This document shows, piece by piece, positions 51,977 to 60,971 of a stretch of 64,000 bases of DNA. A program made the translations under genes and the position numbers. Every line of letters starts with the position of its first letter. The first letter of the stretch is position 1. The stretch covers positions 124,027 to 188,026 of the forward strand of contig NZ_MSZX01000010.1 in assembly GCF_002021565.1 (NCBI RefSeq), in the 5' to 3' direction. This DNA comes from Paenibacillus selenitireducens (GTDB taxonomy: Bacteria > Bacillota > Bacilli > Paenibacillales > Paenibacillaceae). The notes under the pieces were generated by a model. It searched no databases. It was not told where the DNA came from and worked only from the letters and a program-made list of their open reading frames with translations.

Positions 51977-52312
51977 ATGGATCCTATGCAAACACCACCA
52001 CAACAACAACCCGGTTATTATCAACCCATGTATCGTAAGACCAATTCGAAATCCATTGCAGCTCTAGTCTTAGGCATTTTAGCTGTCGTGGTTCCTTATC
52101 TTGGTTTTATTATTGGCATAATTGCAATTGTTTTCTCTCGTATTGCTTCGAATGAAATCAAACGGACCGGAGAAGACGGCAAAGGTATGGCCGTTGCGGG
52201 TCTCGTCTGTGGTATTGTTGGTACGGCTATTTACGCGGTAATTATTTTAATTGTCATTCTTTCGCTCGTTCTCTTCTCTACAACATCGGACTTATCCATC
52301 TTGGATACATAG
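51977..52312 (+). CDS. DUF4190 membrane protein
   Basis: 111 residues. Pro/Gln/Tyr-rich N-terminus (MDPMQTPPQQQPGYYQPMY), then two hydrophobic helices: SIAALVLGILAVVVPYLGFI.. and GMAVAGLVCGIVGTAIYAVI, the DUF4190 pattern. Role unknown; many are small envelope proteins. ATG 51977, seven bases after AGGAGG. Confidence 0.87.
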   Translation: MDPMQTPPQQQPGYYQPMYRKTNSKSIAALVLGILAVVVPYLGFIIGIIAIVFSRIASNEIKRTGEDGKGMAVAGLVCGIVGTAIYAVIILIVILSLVLFSTTSDLSILDT

Positions 52313-52326
52313 ACCGATTACATTCG

Positions 52327-52369
52327 AAAAGGGCTATTCACCGTAACGCACTGATGAATAGCCCTTTTT
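52327..52369. terminator. Bidirectional terminator
   Basis: AAAAGGGCTATTCA / TGAATAGCCCTTTTT stem between convergent genes. Confidence 0.9.
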
Positions 52370-52381
52370 GTTATGCTCTTA

Positions 52382-53896
52382 TTATAATTTATATACTTCG
52401 CTGAACTTGGTCTCCAAATACTCGATCAAATACGCTGGATTCAGCTCTTCGCCCGTAATTTGTAGAATAATTTCCGAAGGTGTTAGGCTCTTGCCATACT
52501 GATACACCTTGTCGGTTAACCAAGCTTTGATCGGATGCAAATCTCCTGCTTCGATCAGGGAATCCAATTCCGGCATTTCTCTGCGCAGCGTATTCATCAT
52601 TTGCGCAGCATACATATTCCCTAATGAGTAGGACGGGAAGTAACCGAAGCCACCGCTGGACCAGTGAACGTCTTGCAAGATACCGAGCGCATCCGTTGGC
52701 GGTGTAATGCCTAGGTATTCTTGGTACTTCGCATTCCAGACCGCTGGCAAGTCTTCAACCGCTAACCCTTCATTGAAGATCATTTTCTCGATTTCATAGC
52801 GAATGATGATATGTAGGTTGTATGTCAATTCATCTGATTCGGTACGGATTAAGGATGGTTGCACGCGGTTGATCGCACGATAGAACGTGTCCACATCTGC
52901 ATGTAATTGACCAGGGAAAATATTCTGTAAATCACCATAGTAGCGGTTCCAGAACATCCGGCTGCGGCCAATCATATTCTCCCAGAATCGCGATTGGGAT
53001 TCATGAATGCCCATCGATGTTCCCGTGCACAGGGGTGTACCGATCAGATCCTTCGAAATATTCTGCTCATACAACGCGTGTCCGCCTTCATGCAATGAAC
53101 TGAACAAAGAATTCGCCAAGTCATTTTCATCATAACGAGTCGTAATCCGCACATCGCCCGGGTTGATGCCCGTTGCAAAAGGATGCACACTCTCATCTAA
53201 TCGTCCGGCTTGGAAATCAAATCCCATTTGTTCCAGTGCAAACAGACTATACTGATGCTGTTTCTCGATATCGAACTTTTGCTCCAATGTGGACATATCC
53301 GGTTGATTTTTGGACGCTGCAATAGCCGCCACGAGCGGAACGGATTTCGCACGCAATTCGCCGAATACCTCATCCAATTTGGCCACGGTCAATCCTGGCT
53401 CATACATATCCAATAAAGTATCATACCGTGTCTCTTTCGGTCCCCATAAATCAATAAATTGTTGATTATAGGCCACGACCTTCTCCAAATACGGCTTGTA
53501 GCGGGCAAAGTCGTTCGCTTCCTTCGCTTCTTCCCAGATGTTCTCTGCTTGTGTTGCCAGAACCACATATTCTTGATACATCTTCGCAGGAATTTTCTTG
53601 CTCTTCTCATATTCTTTCTTACACTCTGTTACCGTTTTTTGATTCAAGTCATCCAATTGGGCATATACATCTGGCTGGGATAATGCTTCTACATAAGCTC
53701 CCATTTCATCCGAAGTAGATAATTTGAACATTTCAGTCGACATTACACCGATCACCTCGGAACGGGTGTCCATGCCTTTTCGCGGCGCTCCGGTTCTTAA
53801 ATCCCAGTACATCAGCGATAGCGCTTCTTCGTAACTTTTGATTTTCTGAACTAATTCACGGAAATCTTTCAATTGCTGTTCGTGGTTTGTACTCAT
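52382..53896 (-). CDS. M32 family metallocarboxypeptidase
   Basis: 504 residues, mostly helical. Zinc motif HEGGHALYE (~268) and the third ligand Glu in HESQSRFWEN identify M32 carboxypeptidases (Taq/Pfu type), cytosolic enzymes that remove C-terminal residues from peptides. Full length. Start ATG 53896 after GGCGGTAGG. Likely part of peptide recycling; stands alone. Confidence 0.95.
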   Translation of the reverse strand: MSTNHEQQLKDFRELVQKIKSYEEALSLMYWDLRTGAPRKGMDTRSEVIGVMSTEMFKLSTSDEMGAYVEALSQPDVYAQLDDLNQKTVTECKKEYEKSKKIPAKMYQEYVVLATQAENIWEEAKEANDFARYKPYLEKVVAYNQQFIDLWGPKETRYDTLLDMYEPGLTVAKLDEVFGELRAKSVPLVAAIAASKNQPDMSTLEQKFDIEKQHQYSLFALEQMGFDFQAGRLDESVHPFATGINPGDVRITTRYDENDLANSLFSSLHEGGHALYEQNISKDLIGTPLCTGTSMGIHESQSRFWENMIGRSRMFWNRYYGDLQNIFPGQLHADVDTFYRAINRVQPSLIRTESDELTYNLHIIIRYEIEKMIFNEGLAVEDLPAVWNAKYQEYLGITPPTDALGILQDVHWSSGGFGYFPSYSLGNMYAAQMMNTLRREMPELDSLIEAGDLHPIKAWLTDKVYQYGKSLTPSEIILQITGEELNPAYLIEYLETKFSEVYKL

Positions 53897-54035
53897 TTTC
53901 CTACCGCCTTTCGAGCATTTTATAGAATCATCATTTGCATAATCTACTCTTGATGATACTTTTTGTTAGGTATATAATCAACTGTTAAGAGAAAACGATA
54001 GTTAAAATTTTAAGCATGAAGGAGGGACAAAACCG

Positions 54036-54356
54036 TTGTTTGTTACATTAACAGAGAGCGCAATACATGTGATTGAACGTAAAAAGGGTAATGATGAAGG
54101 CTACTTATTGCTTGTCCATGACAACAAGGGCAGCGGATGCGCAGATAACGGCACACCTTCCCTTCACCTTGTCTCTTCACTTACAGATGCACTCGAACCG
54201 GTGGATACGAATGGGCCGGCGATGTGGACAGATCGATTTCTCAAGATTTATTTTGAAGAACGCATGAACATAGATACCAGCGGGCCCGATTCGTTTAAGC
54301 TCTCAAGTGACCAGCAGATCTATAGCAGACATGTGATGCTCGTCGACCTCCGGTAG
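54036..54356 (+). CDS. HesB-like iron-sulfur assembly family protein (YqkB)
   Basis: 106 residues. HesB/IscA-like fold (LTESAIHVIERKKGNDEGYLL, GCADNG, FEERMNIDTSG). Only one of the usual three Cys (Cys36) is present, as in the YqkB group, so cluster carrying is doubtful. Start is TTG 54036 after GGAGGG. Confidence 0.8.
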   Translation: MFVTLTESAIHVIERKKGNDEGYLLLVHDNKGSGCADNGTPSLHLVSSLTDALEPVDTNGPAMWTDRFLKIYFEERMNIDTSGPDSFKLSSDQQIYSRHVMLVDLR

Positions 54357-54401
54357 GCGTGGTATATAGACTTTTAGATATTTAGGGAGGAACCCAAGCT
54401 T

Positions 54402-54959
54402 ATGACAATACTATCCGAAATCCTAGAATACAACCAAAAATTCGTCGAAAACAAAGAGTACGAAACCTACATCACGGATAAATATCCGGAGAAAAAAATA
54501 GTCATTCTCACCTGCATGGATGCTCGTCTTGTGGAATTACTCCAGAAAGCTATGAATTTACGTAACGGCGACGCCAAAATCATCAAAAATGCCGGTGCCA
54601 TTATTACGCAACCTTTTGGTTCTGTCGTACGGAGTATTCTGATTGGGATCTATGAATTCAATGCAGATGAAGTCTTGATCATCGGACATAGCGGATGCGG
54701 CATGACGCAACTCAATTCCGATGCCATTGTCGAGAAGATCAAAGCAAGAGGCATTTCAACAACCGTCTTAGACACACTCGAAAATTCCGGTATCAAAATG
54801 AATCGTTTCTTACGTGGATTTAACAGTGTTGAAGAAGGGGTTCGCAACAGCGTCAATGTTATTCGCAACCATCCTCTCATGCCAGAGGGCGTACATGTTC
54901 ATGGCCTCATCATCGATTCCGAGACAGGTAAACTCGATATGGTCGTGGATGAAGCGTAA
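54402..54959 (+). CDS. Beta-carbonic anhydrase
   Basis: 185 residues. Zinc ligands Cys38, His96 and Cys99, with the Asp40-Arg42 dyad (ILTCMDARL ... GHSGCG), mark a clade with YtiB/YvdA of B. subtilis. It interconverts CO2 and bicarbonate. GGGAGG upstream; 45 bases after the HesB-like gene. Confidence 0.93.
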   Translation: MTILSEILEYNQKFVENKEYETYITDKYPEKKIVILTCMDARLVELLQKAMNLRNGDAKIIKNAGAIITQPFGSVVRSILIGIYEFNADEVLIIGHSGCGMTQLNSDAIVEKIKARGISTTVLDTLENSGIKMNRFLRGFNSVEEGVRNSVNVIRNHPLMPEGVHVHGLIIDSETGKLDMVVDEA

Positions 54960-54979
54960 GAAAATTCACGACGAAATAT

Positions 54980-55024
54980 AAAAGGCACTGCCTAGCACGA
55001 AACATTCGTGAAGCAGTGCCTTTC
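54980..55024. terminator. Bidirectional terminator
   Basis: AAAGGCACTGC / GCAGTGCCTTT stem with inner CACGAA/TTCGTG, between convergent genes. Confidence 0.9.
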
Positions 55025-55026
55025 TT

Positions 55027-55929
55027 TTATTCTTTTGTAATTTTAACATTCCCCGAACTCGTACGGGCTTTAATGACATCCTTCGTCGTTAACTTTGACT
55101 CAGGTACAGACATATCTCCTGATCCGGTCTGAACATCATAGAACCCATCGAATGTCTCCGGAACAAATATTCTCACATTCCCTGATTCCGCGCTTACATC
55201 TAATGGTGAAATCGTTCGCTGCTCAAGTTCGACATTGCCGGAAGATGCGCGAATCGATGCTGCGCCCTCATGGTTATTCACTTTAATATTCCCGGATGTA
55301 GCATGAGCTTGAAGGTCGCCCTTCACATCTTGCAGCTTTATATTTCCAGATGTCAATTTCGTCTGTAGATCCCCTTCGATTCCCTTTCCGGATATATTCC
55401 CAGAGTTCCCTTCGATCTGAATGTGGGCCCCCTGAATATGTTCCACGTCAATATTACCTGAACTGGCAACGAAATTTATTTTCTCGGCATGTACGCCTTC
55501 AAAGCTTATATTGCTGGAACCTGAATCAGATTCAATCGACTGAAGTTTTGCGTCTTTGGCTAGCGCAACGACCACCTTCTGATCCTTGGGAAAGTCAAAA
55601 GAGAATAACTGGAAACTCCGCGAGTATTGTAGGCTCAAGTCAAACGAACCCGCATTCGGCTGCAATGAATCCAAATGTTGAATCACATCTTCCGGAAGCT
55701 TACCCGTAAGCTCAATATAGTTCGATTGATCTGTGCTCTCAATAAATTCCACATCCATATTAAAGTCTGTTGTAATCTTCAGATTCTTCAGACCTGCTGC
55801 ATCGATACTCCATTTTTTCGTATAATCAACCATTTTATTTTTCGGATCTTCTACACCATACATGATTAATCCGATAATACCAACGATAATACAACATGTC
55901 GCAATAAATATAACTCCACTTTTTCTCAT
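55027..55929 (-). CDS. DUF4097 beta-repeat membrane protein
   Basis: 300 residues from ATG 55929 (GGAGGGGGG upstream). One N-terminal membrane helix (~5–25), then a DUF4097 right-handed beta-strand repeat domain with the repeating S-G-N-I/V pattern (SSGNIDVEHIQG, TSGNIKLQDVKG, ESGNVRIFVPE). In bacilli such proteins (YvlB-type) are part of envelope-stress operons. The start overlaps the stop of the DUF1700 gene (TAATG). Confidence 0.9.
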   Translation of the reverse strand: MRKSGVIFIATCCIIVGIIGLIMYGVEDPKNKMVDYTKKWSIDAAGLKNLKITTDFNMDVEFIESTDQSNYIELTGKLPEDVIQHLDSLQPNAGSFDLSLQYSRSFQLFSFDFPKDQKVVVALAKDAKLQSIESDSGSSNISFEGVHAEKINFVASSGNIDVEHIQGAHIQIEGNSGNISGKGIEGDLQTKLTSGNIKLQDVKGDLQAHATSGNIKVNNHEGAASIRASSGNVELEQRTISPLDVSAESGNVRIFVPETFDGFYDVQTGSGDMSVPESKLTTKDVIKARTSSGNVKITKE

Positions 55930-56480
55930 TAGTCGTTCCCCCCTCCATGTAATGCACGAGAATTCCAAAGAATATATTTTTTTGTGATTTTAAGTGAGCT
56001 GACCCACAACGGCTTTACACCAAGCCACATAAATAATCCGATACCAATGCATATCAGCGACATGAAGATTTTATAATTAACAAGGTATCCGTTCCAGAAG
56101 TAATCGAATACGACCAATAACGGTGACCCGACGCAAGCAATTACACCAGCGGACAGTCCAATGCACAATGCATACAGCGCAACCATGAGTGGAATGGCAA
56201 CCAAGTTTAAGAAAAACAACCCAACTCCAATACCTACCCGAGCCCCAGCAGAACGCTTCACAGGCGTGTATAACTGCGGATCCACATAATTGTCTCCAAG
56301 GATTTCATATGCCAGTTCCACGGGATTCCCTAGCTCCCTCGCAATCTCTTCTTCCGTCTTTCCATGCTGACGACCAAATTCAAAATGTGCCGAATACTCT
56401 GCTAATAATTCATATCGTTCCTGTGGTGGCATCAATACGACGTGACGCTCCAATAATCCCATAAACTCTGCTTTATTCAA
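55929..56480 (-). CDS. DUF1700 membrane protein
   Basis: 183 residues. N-terminal ~65 residues are the DUF1700 helical part (MNKAEFMGLLERHVVLMPPQ, ARELGNPVELAYEILGD), followed by about four membrane helices. I take TTG 56480 (nine bases after GGAGG, MNKAEF) because the ATG upstream directly abuts the SD. It overlaps the PadR gene end by eight bases. Confidence 0.85.
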   Translation of the reverse strand: MNKAEFMGLLERHVVLMPPQERYELLAEYSAHFEFGRQHGKTEEEIARELGNPVELAYEILGDNYVDPQLYTPVKRSAGARVGIGVGLFFLNLVAIPLMVALYALCIGLSAGVIACVGSPLLVVFDYFWNGYLVNYKIFMSLICIGIGLFMWLGVKPLWVSSLKITKKYILWNSRALHGGGND

Positions 56481-56811
56481 GGATCTCATCCTCCCCAATC
56501 AAATTCGAGACACTCTGGACGAATGAACGCCACTCGGTTATCATTTCTTTCAAATACACTTCGCCGATGGGCGTAATCTGATAATACTTACGCGGAGGAC
56601 CTTCCGTTGATTCTTGCAGATAAGTCGAGCAATACCCCTCGCTAACCAGTCTCCGCAACAACGGATACAGCGCTCCTTCAGCCACTTCAATATGCCTGGA
56701 TACCTGCTGTGCTAATTCATAGCCGTATTTATCATTCTGATGAATGAGATATAGAACACAAAGTTCTAAGACACCTTTTTTAAACTGTACGTTGACGTTC
56801 AGATGACTCAC
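56473..56811 (-). CDS. PadR family transcriptional regulator
   Basis: 112 residues. Winged helix with the PadR pattern LELCVLYLIHQNDKYGYELAQ ... GALYPLLRRLVSEGY ... GPPRKYYQITPIGE. First gene of the padR–DUF1700–DUF4097 operon, an arrangement in which PadR usually represses the operon. Strong GAGGTGA SD before ATG 56811. Confidence 0.93.
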   Translation of the reverse strand: MSHLNVNVQFKKGVLELCVLYLIHQNDKYGYELAQQVSRHIEVAEGALYPLLRRLVSEGYCSTYLQESTEGPPRKYYQITPIGEVYLKEMITEWRSFVQSVSNLIGEDEILE

Positions 56812-56877
56812 CTCTTTACTTGCGTTTTTTTGTCTATTTAATGTTCAGTACTAAACAATGTTCACTAGCTGTAATTG

Positions 56878-56906
56878 AGTATACAATACAGTACTGATTA
56901 ATGCAA
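56878..56906 (-). promoter_or_regulatory. Promoter of the PadR operon with repeated GTACT sites
   Basis: -35 TTGCAT (56906–56901), 17-base spacer, -10 TATACT (56883–56878). CAGTACTG in the spacer and repeated GTACT words at ~56847 and ~56909 are likely PadR operators. Confidence 0.6.
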
Positions 56907-56935
56907 GGTACTGATCTTTAATTTATATCAAAACA

Positions 56936-56961
56936 TAAAAAAAGGGCTCATCGCCCTTTTC
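56936..56961 (-). terminator. Terminator after the DUF309 gene
   Basis: AAAGGGC-GATGA-GCCCTTT with a T7 run on the minus strand. Confidence 0.9.
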
Positions 56962-56970
56962 TCATCCCTC

Positions 56971-57495
56971 TTATTCATCCACATGTCTAGCTTCCAGCTG
57001 CCGTTGCCGCTCTGCGATAACGTCTGAACGATCGCGCAGTGTATGGCGATGAATCAAGGATTCATCTGTCATATCACTTGGTTCACACCACGCTACATCC
57101 CGTTCTAAGCAATGCTGCTTACATCGATCAAGGAGGTACATATCCTGGATGGGAATATTCAAATCTACGAATAAGCTCTCTCCCTGCTCCAGCGATTGGA
57201 GACGCTCCTTTAATGAAGATATCCACGAACCTGCGTCGATGCCTAGCTTCACTAACCGTTCCGGCTCACTATGCTCTAAGGTAGATCGCAGCATTTTAAC
57301 GGCTCCAGCCAAGTTCCCTCTTCGATGATGATAACTGGATACCGCAGCTTGAATCAGTCCCAGCCAAGTCGTTGCAAAGAGGGCATCTTCTTGCTCTTTC
57401 CAATATTCCTCCATAATTTCATGGCATTCAAAATAATCCCTAGTCCCGTGGAACTCAACCAAATAATTGATATACGCGTCTGGATACTGATGCAT
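56971..57495 (-). CDS. DUF309 family protein
   Basis: 174 residues. The DUF309 helical core with FHGTRDYFECHEIMEEYWKE (~14–33) and WLGLIQAAVSSYHHRRGN (~45–62), then a less conserved helical C-terminus. Conserved His/Glu suggest metal binding; function unknown. ATG 57495 follows GTGGGG. Confidence 0.88.
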   Translation of the reverse strand: MHQYPDAYINYLVEFHGTRDYFECHEIMEEYWKEQEDALFATTWLGLIQAAVSSYHHRRGNLAGAVKMLRSTLEHSEPERLVKLGIDAGSWISSLKERLQSLEQGESLFVDLNIPIQDMYLLDRCKQHCLERDVAWCEPSDMTDESLIHRHTLRDRSDVIAERQRQLEARHVDE

Positions 57496-57624
57496 AAGAT
57501 CCCCACTTCCGCAAGTTCATATCTAACATTTTAAATCATTTTATAAAAAATTTGAAACCACAAACCACTTAGCCCGTATATAAATGGGAACAAAACTATT
57601 CAACATAAAGGGGAAATCAAAGGA

Positions 57625-58047
57625 ATGCGTAAATTTGTACTCGTAATGATGGCTTTCTTCCTAGTCATGTTCGTCGTAACTCCAAGCGCCATCGATGCAA
57701 AACCTCGCGGTGGCTTCAAATCCGGAACAAAATCGTTCAATTCCACAACACCGAAGAGTAAAGTAAATCAATCGAATAGCGGCACATCGAAGAGCACTGG
57801 TACAACGAACAATACAACCGGGAAAAAAGGATTTTTCGGCGGCGGTAGTTTCTTAGGCGGTATGATGATGGGTGGTCTCGCAGGAATGATGTTCGGCAGC
57901 ATGCTCGGATCCGGATTCATGGGAAACATGCTCGGTTTGTTGATTAACGTTGCAGCAATCTTTATTTTGTTTGCGGTGATTCGTTCCCTTTATACGTATT
58001 TCGTCAATCGTCGTAAAGTAGCGAATGATGATCGTAACAGGTACTAA
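57625..58047 (+). CDS. Gly-rich membrane protein, Tim44-like organisation
   Basis: 140 residues. Signal/anchor (~1–25), Ser/Thr/Asn-rich region (~30–68), Gly/Met-rich stretch (FFGGGSFLGGMMMGGLAGMM) and a second hydrophobic helix (~105–125). Such layouts are common in Tim44-like-domain proteins of bacilli; the domain itself is not present. Overlaps functionally with the DUF2653 gene four bases downstream. Confidence 0.75.
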   Translation: MRKFVLVMMAFFLVMFVVTPSAIDAKPRGGFKSGTKSFNSTTPKSKVNQSNSGTSKSTGTTNNTTGKKGFFGGGSFLGGMMMGGLAGMMFGSMLGSGFMGNMLGLLINVAAIFILFAVIRSLYTYFVNRRKVANDDRNRY

Positions 58048-58050
58048 GCT

Positions 58051-58329
58051 ATGCGAATATCCCAAGATGAAATTGTAAATGCCATTTGTCTTCACATGGC
58101 GGATCGCAAGCAAGTTCGTCCAACCGACGTGTTAGTCGAACTCTGCTGGGATGAGGATACGGGATTTTCTGCGGAAGTAACGGTCCAAGGTCGTCTCCAA
58201 TACCTCGTCGAAGCGAACATGCTAGAAGCCATTGAACGTTACGTCTACCAAGAATATCAGCAACGTGTCTATCGCGACCAAATCCATTTGGATGTGGAAG
58301 ACGAAATGTGGGCCGATATCGATAATTAA
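58051..58329 (+). CDS. YxcD/DUF2653 family protein
   Basis: 92 residues, three bases after the Gly-rich membrane protein gene. MRISQDEIVNAICLHMADRK and the Glu/Arg-rich C-terminus match DUF2653 (YxcD of B. subtilis). Cytosolic, function unknown. SD is weak; translational coupling likely. Confidence 0.85.
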   Translation: MRISQDEIVNAICLHMADRKQVRPTDVLVELCWDEDTGFSAEVTVQGRLQYLVEANMLEAIERYVYQEYQQRVYRDQIHLDVEDEMWADIDN

Positions 58330-58332
58330 TAC

Positions 58333-58361
58333 AAAAGCAGCCTATATTGGCTGCTTTTTTT
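58333..58361 (+). terminator. Terminator after the yxcD-like gene
   Basis: AAAGCAGCC-TATATT-GGCTGCTTTTTT. Confidence 0.92.
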
Positions 58362-58514
58362 ATGCATTGAAAGAAGTATCTGACATGCCTCATCGAATTA
58401 TGCATGTCTGTTCGAAAATACCGCTTGGCGCATATTGCCTGCATCGGTAGAAATATTTAAGGATTTTATGGTTGAGCATTGCGCATCACTGCAACAGCAG
58501 ACAGACCATGAAGG

Positions 58515-59141
58515 TTAGGAAGCTCCCTCTTTCATGTCTACCTTCATTTTCAAGAGCAACAGCAAATCGTCATTTTCCATCATGTTCTTCAGCTTCTCTT
58601 TCGTCGGATTGAAGGATTCCATGGTTGTGCCTTGAATTTGTCGATAGGCAGCCAACAAAATTTCTTCACCCGCTCTGAGATGGACGGGGTCTTCGCCTAC
58701 TGCATAAGCCCAGACCGAAGGACCATCCTCTATATTGGTAAAATCAACGATTTTGGGTTGCGTGTAAGTCGGTGGTGCGTATAAGAATATCGCTTTTTTA
58801 TCATTTGCTAGATGGATCATTCCAAAACCCATATGGCCTTTATCTATCTTATTCGGGCTGTTCCCGTAAGAGATGCTCCCCAAAGAGGTACTCGGCATCG
58901 CAGTTCCTTGCTGATAGCCTTCAACCCAAATATTTACCCATGTCGTATCCGCGTGTGGCAATTCTAGTGAAAAATCAAAGATGTTACCCAAATGTAAATT
59001 CGTAAACGTATTCGTAGACTCACTGTCCGGTTGTTGTTGGATGATCGCGAGCGTATCATGATCTGCTTTACCCAGGTTGCAGCTTGTCATCCCAAGCATC
59101 AATAGGATCGATAGCAAAAGAAATATGATTTTGTATTTCAT
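58515..59141 (-). CDS. Hypothetical lipoprotein
   Basis: 208 residues. Lipobox MTSC (Cys ~21) after a hydrophobic signal (IIFLLLSILLMLG). Mature part is soluble beta-rich (TWVNIWVEGYQQG, MGFGMIHLANDKKAIFL). No family recognised; no genes of obvious related role nearby. Confidence 0.75.
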   Translation of the reverse strand: MKYKIIFLLLSILLMLGMTSCNLGKADHDTLAIIQQQPDSESTNTFTNLHLGNIFDFSLELPHADTTWVNIWVEGYQQGTAMPSTSLGSISYGNSPNKIDKGHMGFGMIHLANDKKAIFLYAPPTYTQPKIVDFTNIEDGPSVWAYAVGEDPVHLRAGEEILLAAYRQIQGTTMESFNPTKEKLKNMMENDDLLLLLKMKVDMKEGAS

Positions 59142-59232
59142 GTGACCTCCTCCATTTGTTGCATATGGAATATAACTCCTTTACTGTAACAGACTTTCCG
59201 AGAATGATCTATAAGTACCTTCCATGAGAATG

Positions 59233-59262
59233 ACAAAGAGGACCTCGTAAGGTCCTCTCTTT
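59233..59262 (-). terminator. Terminator after the AroM gene
   Basis: Minus strand AGAGGACCTT-ACG-AGGTCCTCTTT. Confidence 0.85.
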
Positions 59263-59265
59263 CGT

Positions 59266-59958
59266 TCACGATTCACCCAATTCACTTAACATTTTAAACA
59301 GAAGCTCGCTGGATAAAATCACAGGCTTGCCGGAAGCTTGACGTGCAGCGATCCGATGCTCTCGTGTATATCCCATGCAATCGAGGACGATCATTTCGGC
59401 GCCCGCTTCAGCTAAACGTCGCGCAGCCTCGCCAATCTCTACCGGCGTTCCTTTGTATGGCGATGCTGCTTCCGTCGTCACTTTCGCACCATGGCTGCCC
59501 CATTTATGAAGCATCTCATCGGATTGCGCAGGCAGCGGGATCACCAGTCCCACTTGCGAACTTCCAGCCATCCGTGCGATAGAGGGTGTTAGAATACGCT
59601 CTGGTTCGAATAACAACGCCGTGCGCGTCTTCAATCGCGGAAAGGCGCCAGTACATAGCAGAATAATAAACTCATAACCTTCTTGCTCACTGTCTTCGAT
59701 GATCGCTTGCAATGCCAATTCCGTACGTGCGGCGGATAATGTTACGCAGTGACCGTCGACCAGCCTTGTCGCTAACATGAATTCACCTGGAACAGGTTCG
59801 AATTTGGCACGGATCTCCTCGGGAGTTAATCCATCCAGTACACCTTTCTGTACCACGTCCATACAAGGGTCTAGCCATTTCGAAATCAACGGCTCGACAT
59901 CGGTTCGCGGTGCTTGGCCAATGGTAAGGACGACAGCCTTATGACGTTGTAATGCCAT
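59266..59958 (-). CDS. AroM family protein
   Basis: 230 residues. TIGQAPRTDVEPLI (~12–25) and ILLCTGAFP and VLDCMGYTREHR mark the AroM family, an Asp/Glu racemase-like fold with two Cys (~101, ~193). Not proven enzymatically. Start ATG 59958 after GGAGGG. Last gene of the peptide-use cluster, 35 bases after DUF1177. Confidence 0.88.
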   Translation of the reverse strand: MALQRHKAVVLTIGQAPRTDVEPLISKWLDPCMDVVQKGVLDGLTPEEIRAKFEPVPGEFMLATRLVDGHCVTLSAARTELALQAIIEDSEQEGYEFIILLCTGAFPRLKTRTALLFEPERILTPSIARMAGSSQVGLVIPLPAQSDEMLHKWGSHGAKVTTEAASPYKGTPVEIGEAARRLAEAGAEMIVLDCMGYTREHRIAARQASGKPVILSSELLFKMLSELGES

Positions 59959-59993
59959 TCCAACAACCCTCCTCTCATTTTCCCACGCTTTTC

Positions 59994-60941
59994 TTAGTTA
60001 CATACGACTTGCTTGCCCGACGTCTGAAGGACTTTCATGGAACCGTACAAATTCACGATATGTTCGAATTCCGAAGGACTATAGAAGGAGCATACACCAT
60101 TCGTAAATTCTTTGGCCACTTCTACAGCATATCTGGCCGCTAGCGCGATATCCACTTCATGACTTGCCCCCGTGCCACAGCCCGGAACCGTAGATTGCGC
60201 TGTAATGGCAACCCCAACGACCGGCGCATCGGTCTCCACACAAGGTTGAAGAATGCTGTTGATATGGTATAGATCGTTACCGTATGGTGTGATGTCTTGC
60301 ATCGTGATCGGGAATGTCACAGGAAGTTGACCTGTCGTCATTTCCATGACCCGGAGTAAATCATCACTCACACGAAGGATATAACCCTCTTTTACCGTTG
60401 GCGAGATCGCAATTCCCTTATGATTAATGACACGATTGCCTTTCGTTGTATCAATGGAGAGAATCGCTTCCATCTCTTCAAGCACTTCGTAATCATTCAT
60501 CGTCGCGATATCGACAGGCGAGTCCATAAAATCGACTGGCTCATGCGGCAAAGTCGGAGCATCTGGACAGACATGCGTGGTGATATAGACATCCCCTTTC
60601 AGGCGATCGCCTTTCGCGCTCATATCCGCTAGTTTCAATGCCGCGGACAGTGCAGCAATTGCACCGTCGCCGTCAGACACAAGACCAATCCGTTGCGGTC
60701 TCGCGCCTAACCCTCCTAGTCGACCTACAATGCCGAACGTTGGAGCCGTTCCTCCATGGGATTTCCCTTCGGTCCCGGGAATAAAAATTTTGATGAAATC
60801 GGTAAAGCCTTTCTCCCCGTGAACACGTGTTACATGCACTTCGGTAAGTGGGAACGGCTTGAACATTTCCGCGACCGCTTCTCCCGACGTATATGCGTTA
60901 TCAACGGCTTCGTATATTTGCAAAGTTTGTAATAATGCCAT
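59994..60941 (-). CDS. DUF1177 family protein
   Basis: 315 residues. MALLQTLQIYEAVDNAY start, TRVHGEKGFTDFIKIFIPG and VPGCGTGASHEVDIALAARY are family blocks; deacylase or amidohydrolase-like chemistry has been guessed, nothing demonstrated. ATG 60941 (nine bases after GAGAGGG) is preferred over the ATG immediately after the SD. It is found with AroM and peptide ABC genes, as here. Confidence 0.87.
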   Translation of the reverse strand: MALLQTLQIYEAVDNAYTSGEAVAEMFKPFPLTEVHVTRVHGEKGFTDFIKIFIPGTEGKSHGGTAPTFGIVGRLGGLGARPQRIGLVSDGDGAIAALSAALKLADMSAKGDRLKGDVYITTHVCPDAPTLPHEPVDFMDSPVDIATMNDYEVLEEMEAILSIDTTKGNRVINHKGIAISPTVKEGYILRVSDDLLRVMEMTTGQLPVTFPITMQDITPYGNDLYHINSILQPCVETDAPVVGVAITAQSTVPGCGTGASHEVDIALAARYAVEVAKEFTNGVCSFYSPSEFEHIVNLYGSMKVLQTSGKQVVCN

Positions 60942-60971
60942 ATCATTCATCCCTCTCGTGTTGTCTGATCT

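Noticed and set aside
58049-58444. 131-codon minus-strand ORF
   Set aside because: It is opposite the DUF2653 gene and its terminator; composition is that of a shadow frame.
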